Assembly (NCBI GenBank): GCA_002408345.1 | Contig: DHRX01000098.1 | Coordinates: 1 to 7,356 of the forward strand | Direction of reading: 5' to 3' | DNA: 7,356 bases | Origin: Firmicutes bacterium UBA5301 | Lineage (GTDB): Bacteria; Bacillota; UBA5301 | Notes under the pieces: generated by a model | The model's input: only the letters and a program-made list of their open reading frames with translations | Databases searched by the model: none | What the model was told of the DNA's origin: nothing | In this document: one piece after another, positions 7,105-7,356 of the stretch | How positions within the stretch are numbered: position 1 is the stretch's first letter | Layout of the letters: every line of letters begins with the position of its first letter | Translations under genes and position numbers: made by a program

Positions 7105-7231
7105 CCATTTGCCCTCCTTACCAATAACTCTGATGATATTCTCGGATAACCCAAGGATTCCCTGCCCATCTCCGCTGTATAAAGGCGACCAAAGCCCGGG
7201 TATCCTTATCTTGACAGGAGCGTGGACCAGC
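7105..7231. other. Divergent intergenic region between cheR and the gerA-like gene
   Basis: This stretch of about 127 nt should hold the promoters for the minus-strand run and for the plus-strand germination gene. It contains the cheR ribosome binding site (AAGGAGGG, 7112-7119, minus) and an AGGAG (7216-7220, plus). I found no convincing sigma-A, sigma-D or sigma-G/F promoter. TATAAA at 7178-7183 and TTGACA at 7211-7216 are isolated hexamers without a partner at proper spacing. Several frames are open across the region on both strands. No hairpin terminator is evident. Confidence 0.6.
7216..7220 (+). promoter_or_regulatory. Candidate ribosome binding site for the gerA-like gene
   Basis: AGGAG on the plus strand lies 11 nt before the in-frame TTG at 7232. 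The spacing is on the long side. It is the only purine-rich site near a usable in-frame start in this region. Confidence 0.4.
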
Positions 7232-7356
7232 TTGCCATCAGAAAATCAACACCTACATAAACCCGGTGATCACGGGGATCCAGCTAAACTAAGTACCGCC
7301 TTAGAAAAGAATATTGCGGCTATTAAACAAGTCCTCGGCCCAGATAATGTAGATAT
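7232..7356 (+). CDS. Probable N-terminus of a GerA-family spore germination protein (partial)
   Basis: The plus frame is open to the right edge. From the TTG at 7232 it gives 41 codons, ending in LSTALEKNIAAIKQVLGPDN plus VD. This resembles the N-terminal entry of GerA/GerAA/GerKA-type germinant receptor subunits, where a variable polar stretch leads into a segment of the type LxxNLxxIKxxxGNSxDVxIR. The preceding residues (HLHKPGDHGDP) are polar and low in hydrophobicity, as expected for that variable part. If the call is right, the rest of the gene (membrane segments, about 450-500 residues) lies outside the window. The start is uncertain. TTG 7232 has AGGAG at 7216-7220 with an 11-nt spacer. 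An in-frame ATG at 7133 has no ribosome binding site and would cover nearly all the intergenic space. An in-frame TTG at 7211 also exists. The identity rests on a short match. Confidence 0.55.
   Translation, partial: MPSENQHLHKPGDHGDPAKLSTALEKNIAAIKQVLGPDNVD

Noticed and set aside
7178..7183. TATAAA on the plus strand, possible -10 for the gerA-like gene
   Set aside because: No -35 element lies at proper spacing, and the sequence does not fit sigma-G or sigma-F consensus.
7211..7216. A perfect TTGACA on the plus strand
   Set aside because: No -10 hexamer lies 16-18 nt downstream; that position is inside the start of the gerA-like gene. It is treated as chance.
7133..7231. ATG at 7133 as the start of the gerA-like gene
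   Set aside because: It has no ribosome binding site, would leave almost no promoter space, and adds a Pro-rich stretch unlike the family.

Overview
This window most likely comes from an endospore-forming member of the Bacillota, probably a clostridial or Peptococcaceae-like lineage. That rests on three things. The order acpS - nnr - alr is like the Bacillus acpS-ydcC-alr neighbourhood. The genes have strong AGGAGG-type ribosome binding sites. A divergent reading frame at the right edge resembles the N-terminus of a GerA-family spore germination protein. Base composition looks moderate (mid-40s % GC by eye). I cannot name a genus.

Almost the whole window (1-7104) is one tightly packed run of eight genes on the minus strand. 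In transcription order, right to left, they are: cheR (chemoreceptor-type methyltransferase), acpS (holo-ACP synthase), a fused nnrE-nnrD (NAD(P)HX repair), alr (alanine racemase), ccdA (membrane thiol-disulfide transporter), a ResA/TlpA-like membrane-anchored thioredoxin, a Fur-family regulator, and lpd (dihydrolipoamide dehydrogenase, cut by the left edge). Gaps are 4, 14, 19, 25 and 42 nt, then 22 nt, then an 8-nt overlap of fur and lpd. No internal terminator is visible, so polycistronic transcription is plausible. The acpS and fur starts are GTG.

From 7105 to about 7231 is a short divergent intergenic region. From about 7232 to the end a plus-strand gene begins, probably gerA-like with a TTG start.

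Functionally the genes fall into small modules. AcpS, Nnr and Alr are housekeeping: carrier protein activation, cofactor repair and D-alanine for peptidoglycan. CcdA and the thioredoxin carry reducing power across the membrane to extracytoplasmic thiols, for cytochrome c maturation or spore cortex synthesis. Fur and Lpd are a translationally coupled metal-regulator/flavoenzyme pair. I see no mobile element, CRISPR array, RNA gene, toxin-antitoxin pair or clearly novel system. The more interesting points are the gene context (orphan cheR, fur-lpd coupling, redox pair beside alr and a germination gene) and tiny open frames upstream of cheR.
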